The position numbers and the translations under genes are program-made. A DNA stretch of 22,480 bases from contig SFDG01000047.1 of assembly GCA_004558305.1 (NCBI GenBank), positions 1-22,480 of the forward strand, in the 5' to 3' direction. The stretch comes from Phocaeicola plebeius (GTDB lineage Bacteria > Bacteroidota > Bacteroidia > Bacteroidales > Bacteroidaceae). The notes beneath the pieces are model-generated. The model did not search any database, was not told the DNA's origin, and saw only the letters and a list, made by a program, of their open reading frames with translations. Shown piece by piece: positions 1-15,000 of the stretch (positions within the stretch are counted from its first letter, which is position 1; each line of letters opens with the position of its first letter).

Positions 1-1
1 T

Positions 2-3000
2 GTGGATAACAGAGCAGTGCTCCGCAATACTGCCACCTATAACATTGGCGGCGGCGATGTGGAGGTTATCTCCACCGGCACCGGCAGATACACCACCGTG
101 GCCGATGCCTCCGGCAAGCGTGCCAGACACGGCATCACGGTTGGCGGCATGCTCATCCCCCTGACGCCCGCTTTCCAGATGACCAAAAGCTCCGCAGGCG
201 TTGGCGCGGGCATCGCGGTGGAAGTGATCAACATCGACGCAATTGCGGAGATCGAAGACGGCATCCACTTTGGCGGTGCCGGACTCGGCTCTCTGAAAAC
301 AGAGGCGGACTACAAGGCAAACTTCTATATTCAGGCCGCGGCCGGTTCCACCGGCGGTGCCTCCATCGCACCGGTCATGGCGCTGACGGTCAGCTCTGTG
401 AACACCAAGGCGATTGTGGGCAAGCTCGACGGCACCGTGACCGAGATGCCTGGTGCTGTGGTTGTCACCGCAAATACCGAGGCTGTCCGCAAGCTCATCT
501 CCGACGCAAAGGCAGTTGGCAGCCGGGCAGGCGTAGGCGCGGCAGTTGGGCTTTCCATCCTGGACGACTCTGCCGTGGCGGAGCTCAACCGCAGCGTAAA
601 GGCAAGCAGCGTAGAGGTAGCGGCAGAGTCTATCAGCCGCGTAAGTCAGAATGTCTACGCCAGTTCCCAGGGCGCAAGCCCGTCGACCCAGGTTCCCGTC
701 ACCACGACTCCCTCGGGAACAGACATCACGGATTTCGATAACCTGGTCAGCGATACGCCCGGTTCCGGCGATACCACGAAAACCCCGTCCCGGGACCCCA
801 ACAGCAAAGCGGAGCAAATCAACAAACAGAATGCCGCTGCGCTGAGCAATACGGCAGGCCATCTCAGCAGCCTGTCCGGCAAAAACGGCACCATGAACGC
901 GGAGCGTGCGTCGGGCCTTGCAGGTAAGTGCCCCAGCATGATGACCACCGAGGGCAGCGTGCAGATCGCCGCCACCATCGCGGTGAATGTTCATTCCAAC
1001 AAGGCCCTCGCCAGCATCGCGGACGGTGTAACCATTGAGGCCACAGGCGATGTGCGCGTGGCTTCTCTTGAGGATACCGACGCCGTCATCTACGCGGACT
1101 CCACCGCCTGCAACAGCACCATCGGTGTGGGCGCGGCAGCGGCAGTCAACTATGTGGAGTATGAGAACAAGGCCTATGTGGGCGCAAAGTCCATCAAGGC
1201 GGACAATCTCATTATCCGCGCCGATGTCCTGGAGGCGGCAAACCGCCGCAGCGTGGACGAAGTCATCAATGAGCTCCTGCATTACCTTGCGGATACCAAT
1301 ACCGGCAGAGATGTTCTTAAGGGTGCCATTCTGAAAAAGACGGGTAAGGAATCCCTGCTGAGCTACCTCGAAGGTAAGGAAGGGGCGTACGAGCAGCTTC
1401 TGGCTGAGTATAATAATAAGTACGGTACGGCAGGAGCGCTTAGCGATGATCAGAAGGTGGAGAAAATGATCTTCGAGATCATGCTCTCCGATGTGAAGGG
1501 CGAGCCTCTGGGCACCGTCGTCTCCGGAGCAGTGGCTCTGGCAGAGAGTCTGCTTTCCAATCTGGCGGAGCTGCTCTGTGACCCGGACTTCCTGATTGAA
1601 GCTCTGCTGAAAGATCCGAACGCCGTTTCCAGAATCCGTCAGGAACTGGAAGCAAAGAAGATGGTGGCTACGGTCAGTCTGGATCTGCTTCTGGAAGCTG
1701 CCGTTACCGAGCTTACCGCCAAGTACGGCAATCCCAGTGAGCTGGAGAATGTGGGCAACCGCATCAGCACCTCCGCCGTCTCCGGCACGGGCGCGGCCAA
1801 TGTGGGCGTGGCAGGCAGCTTTGCCTTGACGGTTCTCAATGCGGACGCACAGGCCATCCTCTCCGGACTGGAACAGCCCAGTGAGCAGGACACGGTGGAG
1901 CTTAGCGGTATTCTGGAGCTGTATGCCCAGTCCGCCAACAAGGTCTACACCACCGCTTCCTCCTCCGCCGCGGACAACGGTCTGCCCGTCAAAAACAAGG
2001 TCGGCACGGTTCCCGGCAAGCGTGTCGGCGTGGGCGCCTCCTTTGCCATGACCGATGTGGACGCGAAGGCGGAAGCAAGCGTTGGTCAGAACAGAATTGT
2101 CAATGCCCAGGTCCTCAGCGTGGAGTCCATTGTTCATAACGATATTGACACGGTCTCCGTAGCAGGTCAGGATCCCATCGGCAGACAGCAGTCTTTCCCT
2201 GACTATCAACCTCCCGCCATTGGTCAGACGACGCAGCCCGCAAACTGCACCAGCACCAAGGACATCGCGGTGGATGCTTCCGCTGCGCTGAATATCATAA
2301 AGAACACAGTCACCGCTGCGGTCAATCAGGGCGCGGTTCTGACCCTCAGCGGAAACACACTTGTCAACACCGCCCGGGTGCTCAGCACCAACGAAAAAGG
2401 CGAGAAGGTCTATGAGAAGGCGAAGCTGTATCTGCACGCCCGGCAGCGGGGTCAGACCTACGCCACCTCCTCCGGTTTTTCCGCTGGCGAAACGGTCTCG
2501 GTGGGCGGATCCGTTGCCGTCAATCTCTCCACTTCCGATGTGAAGGCGGATCTTGACGGGGAGGGACACATATCAGGGCCTGTTATTGTTGATGCGGAAA
2601 CTCTGAACGAGGACGAGGCTCAGGCCTTCGCTCTGACCTACGGCGCGAGCCTTGACCGCTACTTCGAAAAAGTCAGAATGGTTGTGGGTCTCGCAAACAC
2701 CACCGATGATCCTTCCACTGGCGGCGCCAATGTGAAGGTCATGAATCAGCTCAACAGCATCTCCTCGAGCGCCTATGGTAAGGTGTCCCCCAGCATGTCC
2801 AAGAGTCCTCTGATGACCATGGTGCTGGGCTCGCTGAACCTGAACCTGCCTGGCAATACCGCTACGAGCAGTGATGCGGTAAGCAGCGCTCTGGCCAATG
2901 CCGGTAATGCGGCTCAGAATATGCCCAGCTTCCCCAACAACACTGTGAATGTTGCGGCGGCTGTGGGTGTCAATGTCACTGCCCACAAGGCAAAGGCGCA

Positions 3001-6000
3001 GGTCAAAGGCAACTTCACCGCACAGAGCGTGGATGCGCGGGCTGAAAACAGCGCAAACTACCGCGCCTACGCTACCGGAGCAAGCATTGCGCGATCCATG
3101 AACCCCCTGGTCAACGCCAATGTTATCTCTATGGGCGTGGCAGTCAGCGCCAACCACAATGAGGCCGATGTTCAGCTCTCCGGCACAATCAACACCACGG
3201 AGGGTGTTGCGGCCAACGCCATTCTCAGACAGAATCTGGACGACCGGTTTGCGGGCCTTCTGGCAGCCCAGTCCCTGGCGGGAGCCGTGGGCAGCAAGGG
3301 CAAGGCCGGGAGTCTTGCGGGTGCCGTTTCCGTGGTGAAGACTTACGGAAAGAGCAGCGCCCAGATCCTGGACGGCACTGTGGTAAACGGCGGCGATGTG
3401 GTGGTCAAGGCTGTGGAAAAGTCCAAAGTCGCGGTCAGAGCTGATGCGCTCAGTGCGGGCAGCTCCACCGTGGGTATCGGCGCAGCCTTTGCCCTCATCT
3501 ATGACGAAAATGAAAATCTGGCAAAGATCGGCAAGAACGCAAGTGTCACCGCAAAGAGCCTGGAGGTCAAGGCCGAAAAGCAGGCGGTTACTGAGGACGA
3601 CTACCAGTTCCCCTTCGATCTTAAAAATCTTTTCACCGTTTCTGATGGCAGCATGGATCAGACCAGCCCCGACAACAAGGGACTCATCCACCTGAACATC
3701 AGCGACGGCAAGAAAGATGCCAACGGCAATGAGAAGCACAACAGCCTTGAGGTGAATCTCAGCACCGAGAGAGTTATGAGCGCCATAGACGCGCTGAACT
3801 ATCTGGCATCCGTAAACTACTATATGGAATCCATTGCCGGAACAGTCTCTACGCCCAGCTTGAATTCCGAGGCTGCGGTGTCTGGCGCGTTCTCCATGCT
3901 CTTCGCGAAAAACAAAACCAGCGCGGAGATTGACGATGACGCATCCATCATGCTGGATGGCGGAGAGGCTGCGGTTGAGGCGAAGAGCGGCGTGAACAGC
4001 CGCATCATCGGCGGCTCTCTGACTGCCGCCGCCACGGCAGGCGTGGGCGTGAACATTGCCGGCTTTGACGACAGAAGCAGTGTAAACGCCAGCGTGGGCG
4101 ACCGCACCAGAATTACCGCCAGCGAGGATATCCGTGTCAGTGCCGAAGCAAAGAACGATGTTCTTGCCGTGGCAGTGGCCGGTGTTGTCAGCACTGCTGT
4201 CGAAGGCGGAGGCGCCATCGGCGGTACGCTGGATGTGATCCTCACCGGAAATGAGGTCAATGCTTCCGTTGGCGATGGCGTGACGCTCACCTCGGAAAAC
4301 GGCAGCGTCAGTGCCCTCGGAAAGAATATTTCCGACCTGATTCTCGTCTCCACCTCCGTGGAAACGGCAGCAGGCAATGGCCCCGCCGCAGGCGGCACCT
4401 TCGCAGCAGCGGTTTCCGGGAATAAGACCTATGCCAAGGTTGGCGGCGGCGCGATCGTCACCGCGGCAAAGGATGTGACCGTTAAGGCAGAAAGCGAAGA
4501 AAACCTCATCAATGTGCTGGCCTCTGCTTCCGCTGCACTCAGCAATCAGAGCGGCGCGGCGGGTACCATCGGCGTGCTGGTCAGCCAGAGCGATACCGAG
4601 GCAATCGTGGGCGACGGCAGCCAAATCACAGCGAAGGACGGCTGCATTGATGTGCTGGCTCAGGGCGATGTGAAGCAGGTTGTTGCTATGGCAGCCCTTG
4701 CGGGAAGCACGGCCCAGATCGCGGCAGGCGCGACGGTCAATGTGGGCGTGTTTGGTCAGACCGTGGCCGCAGTCGTCGGCCGCTTCCAGACCACAACCGA
4801 GGGTACCGGCGAGACCGCACCCGTGGTCACCGGTGTGACCATGAACGCATCCGGGAATGTAAGAGTCCTTGCCAGCGGCAGCAATCAGACCATTCTGCTG
4901 ACCGTGGCGGGTGCCGCAGGCACCGGTAACGCTCTGACAGGCACCATCCCCGTTGTGATCTCCCAGTCCACAATCAAAACCGAGATCGGTGACAACAGCG
5001 TGATTCACGCAGGTGACAGCATTGCCGTTGCCAGCGACGCGCAGATCGGTATCTGCAGCGCTGCAGGCAGCATGGCAGCCGGTGGCGGCACCGTAGGCGT
5101 GGGCGCGACGGTTTCCACCGTGGTGGTAGAGAATCAGGTTCTCACTACCATCGGCAACAATGTGACCCTGAGCGCCCGGGCAGCGGGCAACGGTGGCGTG
5201 CGGCTTCCCAACCGTGACGAAAAGCGCAGAGGCGTGACCCTCAGCGCGAACGCGGACACCCGACTGGCAATGGCATCCGTCAGCGGTGCTGCAATTACAA
5301 ATGTGAGCGTGGGCGGCGTTGTGAACACCCTGGTGTTCAAAAACACCGTCAAGGCCACGGCAGGCAACGGATGCGAAATCGTGGCGGGCTATTCTGAGGG
5401 AGAATCTCAGGAAGTGTCCGGCAACGATGCGGAGGCTGCCATAGAAAGCTCTGACGAAACAGACATATATAACCTTGCAGGCGGCATTGCAGTCAGCAGC
5501 AGCGTAGGCGTAGGTGCCACAGTTGTGACCATGGTTTACGATAAGACCCTGGAAGCAAGCGTGGGCAACGACAGTAGTATCCTCGCCAGCGGCAGCATCA
5601 AAGCAACGGCTGTGTCTGACGATGATCTGTACCTGCTGGCTCTCACTTTTGGCATCTCCGGAAAGGCCAATGTGGCAGGCGATCTAAGCGTCCTGGCCTT
5701 TGAAAACGAGACCACAGCGGCTTTGGGCGGCAGTCTGCAGGCAGACGATGACCTGTATGTCCATGCGGAAGCTATCACCGATCTGCTTAACATTGCGACG
5801 GCAGCCTCCGGCTCCGGAACCGTTGCTGTGTCTGCGGTTGCAGTGGTAACCTATTTCCAGAACAAGACCACCGCATATCTCCGGGATGGAACCAATGCCG
5901 GTACTGCTTCCAATCCGATTGGCGGCAATGTATCCATTCTGGCAAGCTCCCGTGAGACTGTGGATGCTGATGCAACCGGTGGCTGCATCAGCGGGAACGC

Positions 6001-9000
6001 AGCTGTGAGCGGCACTCTGGATGTGATTGTCACGCAGGTCAAGACCGAGGCCTACACTGGTGCCAATGTGAATATTTACGCACTGGGTGACCTGACGGTT
6101 GAAGCAAAAGACGATTACACCCTCCGTGCGATCGTTACTTCCATTGCTGCCTCCGGTTCTGCCGGTGTGGGCGTTACCGCTTTGGTCAGCGTCAGCTACA
6201 ATACCATCGGTGCGGTTATTGGCAGCAGCGGAAAGATCAATGTGAACAATGCAAAGATCCAGGCCATGTCCATCCGGGATGTGCTCAGCGTTTCCGCTAC
6301 CATTGCAGGAGCCGGTGTGGGCGGCGTTGGCACGGCCCTGACTGCCATCGTGGCAGGCAATATGCTGAGCCAGGACGCCCACGATATCCTCTATTCTGAT
6401 GAGGCGATGAATCCTCAGATCCAGGTTAACGACGCGTTCGACAGCTCCCATAGCGTGGCTCAGCAGTATAAGCCCAAGTACGATTCTTCTCTGGGTACGC
6501 TCCTTGCGGGCGACGGCCAGACGCCCGGCAGACAGGATTACGGCAAGTATGGACAGACCAGTCAGGACACTGCCCCCATTAAGGGCGATGGTAAGCTCTA
6601 TATCAAGGTCAACAATGAATTTGTTGCAATCACGGACGATGAGGCAGCCGGGAAATACAAGGGCACCCAGCGCTACCTCTACGACAGTGAGAAGGACAAA
6701 TATGTTGAGACTGACCTGACCAGCGCAAATACCTTCGATTCTTCCCTGTATGAGCAGACTGCTGAGGACAACAAGCTGACAGCAAAGCCCGTCGCCAACC
6801 TGTCCGATACAATCTCTGCGTATGTTTCTGCCGGTACTTTCGTTACCGCAGCAGGCAATATTCAGGTTCTGGCATCCGATACCCTGAACACCAATATCAT
6901 CTCCGGTACGGTTGCCGTCAGCGGCGGAGAAGGCGTGGGCGTTGGTCTCACGACAGCCATTCTGAACTCCAATGTTCAGGCTCTGGTTGCCGGGGGTGCC
7001 ACCCTGAAGGCAGACGCTGATGTTTCCATTATGGCAAGTGCAGGCGCTGCCATCAAGACGAAAGAGGAAATCGAGGAAATCGAAGATTTCGGTTCTTCCG
7101 GGAGCACCTACAGCGAGCTGAAGAAGCAAGGCATTTCCACCAATGGAAAGAACACCATGCGTCTGATCTCCGTCACCATGAGCGGCGGTACTGCAGGTGT
7201 TTCTGTCAGCGGTGCGGTCATGACCGTGTTCTCCACCGCCGAGGCAATTCTGGCCGGCAATGTGGAAAACGCTAAAACCCTGAATGTCAAGGCCAATATG
7301 AATTACGGTGATGTGCTCACTGTGAATACCGGTGCCGCAGGCGGCATCGCAGGTGTCAATGTATCTTTGGCGGCGACTTTCTTCCAGGGTGAGGCAGAGG
7401 CTTCCATCACCGGAAATGCCAACATTACCAGCAATAACCTTACCGAACTGAATGTGACTACCACAGGCAGGACCAATTCCACCGTAGCAGTGGGCAGTCT
7501 GGCAGCAGGAGCGGCAGGTGTTAACGCAGGCGTGGGCCTGGCAGTGAACCACACCAAGGTTCGCAGCTATATCGATAAGAATGTCGTCGTTGATTCTGCC
7601 AAGGCAGCTTTGACGGTCAAGCATGATTTCGAGGCCAATGCTGACGGTTACATCATCTCCATTGCCGGCGGTGCTGTCGCTGTGGGTACATCCGTGGTGG
7701 TCGTGATTAACAAGCTGAACGCTGAATCCTATATCGGACACAGCAGTGATGCAACCATCGGTACTGTTACCGGCAGCATCACCGTAAAAGAAATCCAGGT
7801 TTCTGCAGATGCCAAGGGTGAGACCACAGTGGCCGGCGCAGGTGCTGCAGGCGGCGCAGCTTCCGTCAACGGCATTGTGTCCGTGGGCCTGGGCTACCTC
7901 ACCAACATTGCAGCCATCCGCGGCGTGAATATTGTTACCACAGGCGATATCACGGTGGAGGCAGACTTTGACGGCGATGTCAAGGTGATCTCCACCAGCA
8001 TCGTGGGCGGCACGGTTGCTGCGGGTGCTACCGTGGATGTGGCTTACATCGGCTCCACCAACAAGGCGATTCTGGACCTGACCGGCTCTACTGTCAGTGC
8101 GGACGGCTCAGTCTGCGTGAGCGCCGGCAGCGAAGATAAGCCCAACGACAGCTATTGCCAGGTCAACGCGATTACCGGCGCAGGCGGTACAACCGCTGTT
8201 GGAGTCAATCTGGCTCTGGCCTTCAATAAGGCTGTGAACAATGCTGAGATTCTGGGCACCTCCGGAACAATGAGCGCAGACAGTGTTGAAGTGCTGGCTT
8301 ACGGCAGTGCAAAGGCCCACACGCTGGTGGTCAATGCAGCCATTGGCGCTGTGACGGGCAACGCTTCTCTGGCCTTTGCCTGGGTTGGCTCTGAGCAGAA
8401 GGCCAACATGGATACCGACGCCGTGTTGGATATCGAAAAAGCTCTGACGGTGAAATCCGTACTGTCTGCTGTAACCGCCGAGAATCTGATTTCCCATCAG
8501 AAGGGTGAGGTGGAGAAGGACGGAGAGAAACAGAGTGTGGAAAAGCGTGTGGAAGTCACATTTGAGAATGTGGCAGAAGCCCGCATCTACTCCGCCTCTG
8601 CCGGTATGCTTGCAGTTACCGGAAACGGGGCTGTGGCTCTGTCCGATGCCACCAGCAGCGCGATAGCAGGCTTTGCCGGTGAGGCTGGCGATGTGACAGT
8701 CAGCAATACTGCGGCCTCCACCGCATACGCGCAGATTGACAATCTTTCTGTATCCCTCAATTCCATGGGTGTCATGCTGGGCTACAGCTTCGCATCCGGC
8801 ACCTTCGAGGCCGTTATGAAGGCCAACGGTGATGTGGAATGCGGCAGTATCACCATCAGCAACACCTATTCCTCCGTCGCGGATACCGAAGTCACTCCGG
8901 CAGCAGGCGGCGTCGTTTCCTATGAGAATATCGGCCTGAATACTGCGGCTGCCTACACCACCACCAGTGCCAATACAGGCATCCGTGGAAACGGCCAGAT

Positions 9001-12000
9001 TACGGCACAGGGCAGTGTCAGCATTTCTGCAGTGGGTACATCTCTGGCAAAGGCAAATATCATTACGGCCAAAGCACCCAAATTGCCCGATGTCACGATC
9101 AGCGAAATCAATGTCGTCGCAAATGTGGCCGTTGCGGTGAACAAGGTGCGGCAGAATACCTTTATCCGTGAGTGCATATTGAATACCAAGGGCACAGATG
9201 TGGTCATCACCTCCGATCTGAACAAGGATGCCAGCTCCAACAGCGAGAGCCCGGACTTCCTGGGTGCGGTTGCGAGAGTCGGTGCATCCTCCGATGGATC
9301 CATCACAATGTCCCATGTGAAGGCAACTGCAAATGTCTGTGTAGCAAGCTTCGACGCGGCAAATGAGGCTGTGGTGTCCAATATCTCCGGAACCATTGAA
9401 GGCAGCTTCCGCGTTGCGGCAAATACCAGTTCCTTCGCGGATGCCGGTATTTACGGCGGCAGCAGCCTGAGCTACTACTCCGGCACGATTACCACGGTGA
9501 ATGCCTTCGCCGGCGGCAGCTCCAAGGCAGATCTGAACACCACCAGCGGAAAGAAGGTTTCCGCCAAGAGCATCACCCTGGAGAACCGGTATCAGACCCG
9601 TGCCAATGCGGTGAGCAGGCAGTCCGAAGATGGAATCTCTGCCAGCCTGGTGGACGGCTCTGTCAACACGGCCTATGCGCAGGCCCGCAGCTCTGCCTGC
9701 GCCGGGATAGAAGGCGACGGCGAGGTCAGTGCGGATGATCACATAGGAATCCTGACGGACGGTACTGCTGATGCAAATGCAGCCATTGCAGCATCGAAGA
9801 TCTCCGCAAGTGGCGTAAATATTGCGGCCAATGTGGTCACCGCTGAGGTAACTGCGGAGCATATCGCACACATCGGCTCCGACACAACGGCTCCTTCCGT
9901 CAGCTGTACCAAGGGGGATATCACGGTTGAATCCAATTTCAACAATGACAATACCTCCGGGGCAAACGCAGTGGTGGGCAGCGGCTCTACCAGCGGCAGC
10001 ACCGCAGTCTCCCTGTTTGGCGTCAAGGCTTCCACGGCCACCGCAACCATGAATGCCAAGGCAAAGGCTTTCATCCATGCCAATACGCTTTCCGCCATCG
10101 GCGCGGTTACGGTTGCCATGAACGGCAAGGCGAATGCCAAGGCAGATGTGGACAACAGCACAGTGACCCTCGGCGTGTACAACGCCACGGTTCTGGTGGC
10201 CACATCCAATGCCTCCGGCAGCTTCGGCGCGGAGCTGAAGGCCAATACTCTGAACGCGGCTTCCGTATCCGTTGAAAACAACGCCTATGCTCAGTCCCAT
10301 GCGGAAACCGGCGCAGCAGGCGGCATCAGCGTCAGTCTGGACAGTGCGGAATGCAATGTAGCAACCGCGAATGCCAATACTGTGTCCAATGCATCCATTG
10401 GCATCGACAACGGCGGTATTGTGTCCGGCGGCATCAGCCTGCGGAACCTTGGCAGTACCAGTGCGAAGGCATTGGGCAGAGCTGTAGAGGTTTCTGTGGA
10501 ACGCCTGAAGCTGGCGGTGAATGTGACCAATGCCAATCTGTCGACCCAGCAGAATACCGGCTTCACCTATGGCGGAGAGCTGAAGGTAGGCGGCAGCGTG
10601 AATATCCTTTCCGAGGTTGTCAGCGATGATACCCACGGCAAGGCCGTTGCAGAAACCGGCACTGCGGCTGGTGTGAATCTCAATCTGGCTGGTGCAACGG
10701 TCAACAAAGCATCTGCAAAGTCCGCAACCAAAAACCTGCTGACAGTGACCGGAATAACCGGCAATCTGCTGACAGTGGGCGGCAGCTTCGCCGCAAACGC
10801 AAAATCTCTCACCCAGGCGCAGGCAGCCTGCCGGATGCCTACCACGATTTCGGCAGTTTCTCTGGGCGGAATGTTCGCTTCCTCCGCCACCGGCGATACC
10901 GTAAAAGCCCAGCTTTCCGGAGCCAACATGGATGTAACCGGCGGCGTTGCGGTGGAAGCCATCGGCAACACGGCGTCCAATGCCGAGGCACGGAGTGCAG
11001 GCGGCGGCGGTCTTGCCAGCGCAGCGGTTACCAGCTCTTCTGCAACCATCGGCGCAGAAGGCCTGAATAAGCAGCAGACCGTTGTCTCTGGTATCCAGGG
11101 CGGCAAAATCCATGCCGGGGATGATATCCTTGTCAGAGCCTATAACACCGGCTTTGCCGAGGCTGTCGTCAGGAAGGGCATGACCGTGTCGGCTCTCGGC
11201 ATCGAGAAAACCGAACTGCCTACCCAAAGCTGGTATTACACCAAGGCCTATGTCAATGGCAATGCGGAGTTGACTTCCAACGAGAATGTCACCATCCGGT
11301 CTGAGGAATTGACCAAGGCAGAAAGTGACGCCTCGGGCACCAGCATTGGCTTTGCCGTGGATGCGACCTACACCAAGGGTGAAAATCACATTACCTCCAC
11401 CAATGATATTGATGTTGGTGCGCAGATTCATGCGGAAGGTGCGTTGACCATCACCACCGTTTCCAATGCTTTGATGAAGGCCAGAACCGTGGCAGACGGC
11501 GGCGGCTTCTTCAAGAAGGGTACGGTTAAGGCGATCAATGAACTGATCCGCAGCAGCACTATCACCATTGGCGAAAACAGTGATCTTTCTGCAAACTTCG
11601 GTGATCTCAACATCTCCAGCAATGTTGGTGAGGATGACAGCATCAACACCTATGCGAAGATCTGTTCCGGCGGCGTGGTGGCTCTGGGTACGGTTCGTAC
11701 AGAATTGACCCTGAGCAATACCTCCAAGGTAACAATCGACGGTATCAGCAAGATCACCAACCGCTTCGGTACCGTGAATATCCGAAGCAATGCTTCTCAG
11801 AACGGCGTATACACCTATGCTTCCGCAGACTGCTCCGGCCTGGGCGTAGCACCGAATGTGAAGAATATCGCAGCCATTACCCTGGATTCCAGCGTGACCA
11901 TTCAGAATGTGGCGAAGGAAATTGAGGGCAGATATGTCTATATCAACTCCGTCCTCAACAAGCTGGATGTCTACAGCTATGGCTACGCAAAGGGCAGCAG

Positions 12001-15000
12001 CCTTGGCGCGAATATTGACTCCATGAACGATCTGAATACCACACTTCGGGCAAATACCACGGTGAGCAGTATTACCATCATCGGACATGACGGAGCCATT
12101 CTCAACGCCACCTCTGCACCGGAATATCTGGATGCCAATATCCATACCGATGCCCGTGTCCAGCTGAACGCCATTGGCGATGCCTATGCCAAGAGCAAGG
12201 TCGTTACCACGGAATCCGCTACGGTTACGGTTTCGAACCTTACCTACAAGGGCGCCAATCTCCGGATTGACAATCGTGAGTTCAGCGAAGACCGCGTTCT
12301 GTATGAGGAGCACACCGGCGGCTTTATCCGCAAGCATACCAGCAATAAGGATTCCGGTTTCACCCACAACGGCAGTGTTACCGTCAACGGCATTACCCTG
12401 TATCTGGGCGACGCGGCTGCGGGTATCTACATTGATGTCTCCGACAGAGGCGGCGTGCGCCAGGTGGGCATCCGCAACGAGGCGGTCATCTGGACCCAGA
12501 CCAGCGAGAGTGTCACCTTCGGCAACATCTCCAACTCCCTGCCCGGCTACGCTTATGTGAGCAATAACGGCGATGGCGATGCCACCGTTACCGGCATGGT
12601 TGTGTACGATCAGAGCATGATTCCCTCCCTGACCATTACCAACAGCACGGCCAAGAGCATCGTCCTGAAGGGCATGACCTATGTCAACACCGGTTTCGTC
12701 AACCCCCGTGTGTTTGTAGACGGCAGGAGAAAGAGCATTACCCCCGTTCAGACCAGCTATCTTCCCGCTTTCGTGGTAACCACTTCCTCTGACGCCGATG
12801 TCAAGCTGACGGGCCTGATCCCGGTCTATGACGGAACGGCACAGATCAGCTGGACCGGTGCGGTGGGCGGCAACCTGTCCCATGCCTCTGTGATTGCAGC
12901 GGACAGCACTGTCAGCCCCCTGTGGGTGCACACCCTGAAGATCAGCGGTGCAGGCTCCATCGGCAGCAGCGAGAATCCCTTCTCGGTATGGGTGTTCAAG
13001 GGCTCTGCCGGCACGGTGGATGCAACGGCCTCCGGCGATATCTTCATGGACATTACCGGCGCACTGATCCAGTGGGTCGATTCGGTAAGCGGCAGCGAGA
13101 CAGCTTCCGGCGCCGACATCGATGTTGACCTGAGCGGGATTCAGTCCAGCAAAGGCAGTGTCTATCTGGATCTGCAGAAGGGCAGAAACATCTTCTGGGT
13201 GAAGGGTACCACCACCGTTACCATTCCTGTTCCCGGCACCCTGGATTATGTTGAGGGCGACAGCAATGTAGTTATGCTGACCAGCAAATACGAGCTGAAA
13301 GGCATGGATATGCTGGAGCACTACCTGACTGCCTACGATTCGGCAGAGGATCTTCTGATCTACCAACTGCCCAACGGCTCCCTGATCTACACGGATGTTA
13401 ACGGCAATGTGGCCAGAATTGAGGAGAGCGGAATTGCCTCCGATGTGGGTCACTACCAGTTCATCTATGAAAACCAGAAGCTGGTGCAGATCAAGCTGTC
13501 GGACGGCATTACCATTGATCTGGAAGAGGGCTTGCTGACCGTAGAGGACGACACCACCTTCGAGGTTCTGACCCAGGTGATTTCCAGCGACTGGCTGGAG
13601 AAGGTGAATCTGTTCAACGGCATGACGGTTCGCCTTACCAGAGAAGTGAATGGAACTGTTCAGGAATGGGAAACCAAGCTCATTTACTCGAATGTATTCA
13701 TCGGTACCAAGCAGTATTATTTCCTGGATGGCCTGAATCCCACGGTGAACAGTGTGGTGAATGATACCACCGGTACTGTCTACTACATCATCGAGCATGA
13801 TACGGCTACCAAGTCTGTGAAGTTCTATCAGGTGGAGGGTACAGGTACGAGCAGTATCACAAACCTTGAGACCTTCAAGAACCTGATGGTCAAAGGCGAC
13901 AAGGTGGAAACCCACAACGGTTACTACCGCGACAAGCAGAGCCAGACTTCTGCATTTGGTGGCAACGGACACGCCGATTACAGTATTCAGCATCTGTATA
14001 ACACCAGAAATCTTGCAAGCGATGAGTTCGTGGACACCAACTTCCTGGGCACCGGCTATAAGGTAACCATCAAATACGAGGATTATGGGTTCCACTACTA
14101 TTACAATGGTACAGAGCTGGATGTTGAGGACACGGTTTTCGGCAAGACCATCGTGAACAGCACTCTGCCCAAGCTGAACAATGTCTTCTGGAGTGAATCC
14201 TATGCCACCGAGGTGCAGACCCGTGTCCAGGTGGATGGCACGGAGATCTGGCTGGAGTGCAACAGACCGGGTGACTTCTTCGGCTTCACTGAACCGACCT
14301 ACAGCGTAAAGAATGTCAAGTATACCTGGCACACCTACGAGTTCCAGGCAAAGTCCAAGACCGTATCCTTCCAGTGCTTTAAGCTGGCGGAGGTTTCCAC
14401 CTCCATCTCCAACGAGAGCGAGTACAGCGGTATCCGTTACACCACGGCAAGCGGCCAGTACATTTACGAGGTTACGGAGAATGGTCAGACGGTCTATCAG
14501 GACGAAAACGGAAACCATGTGATTCTGTATGAAGAAATCACCAACCATGTGGATTCTCAGGGCTGCAGCGCGCTGTTGCAGAATGGCGTTGCTTACAAGT
14601 TCAGCGAATCCGACAATGGACAGGGATGCTTCGAAACTCTGGAAGGCAGCGTTGTCTATACGGATTCCAACGGTGCCAAGTACTACCGTTATGGCGTTCT
14701 GCAGTCGGATGGCACCATCGAGTACAACACTTATGACTTTGTCAGCGATGGTACAGCGGTGAAGTACCTGCTGTATGTCAAGGTGGATGGTGACAACATT
14801 TCCCTCGTGACCCAGAAGCAGCTGGATGAAACCATCGTTTCCGAAGGCGATCAGGAGATCTACTACACGGCCTCCAACGACACCACCACGAGGCTGAACA
14901 AGTCTACCGGCGAAGACACGGTGTACATTGTGAACAATATAGGTGGTACTGACAAGGTTAGCCACATGACGAGCTCGGATTTCGAGATCTACATGGATTC

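Noticed and set aside
2573..7741. Two further long antisense open frames (2573-5008 and 5684-7741)
   Set aside because: Same register and same cause as above; both end at single TCA or CTA sense codons.
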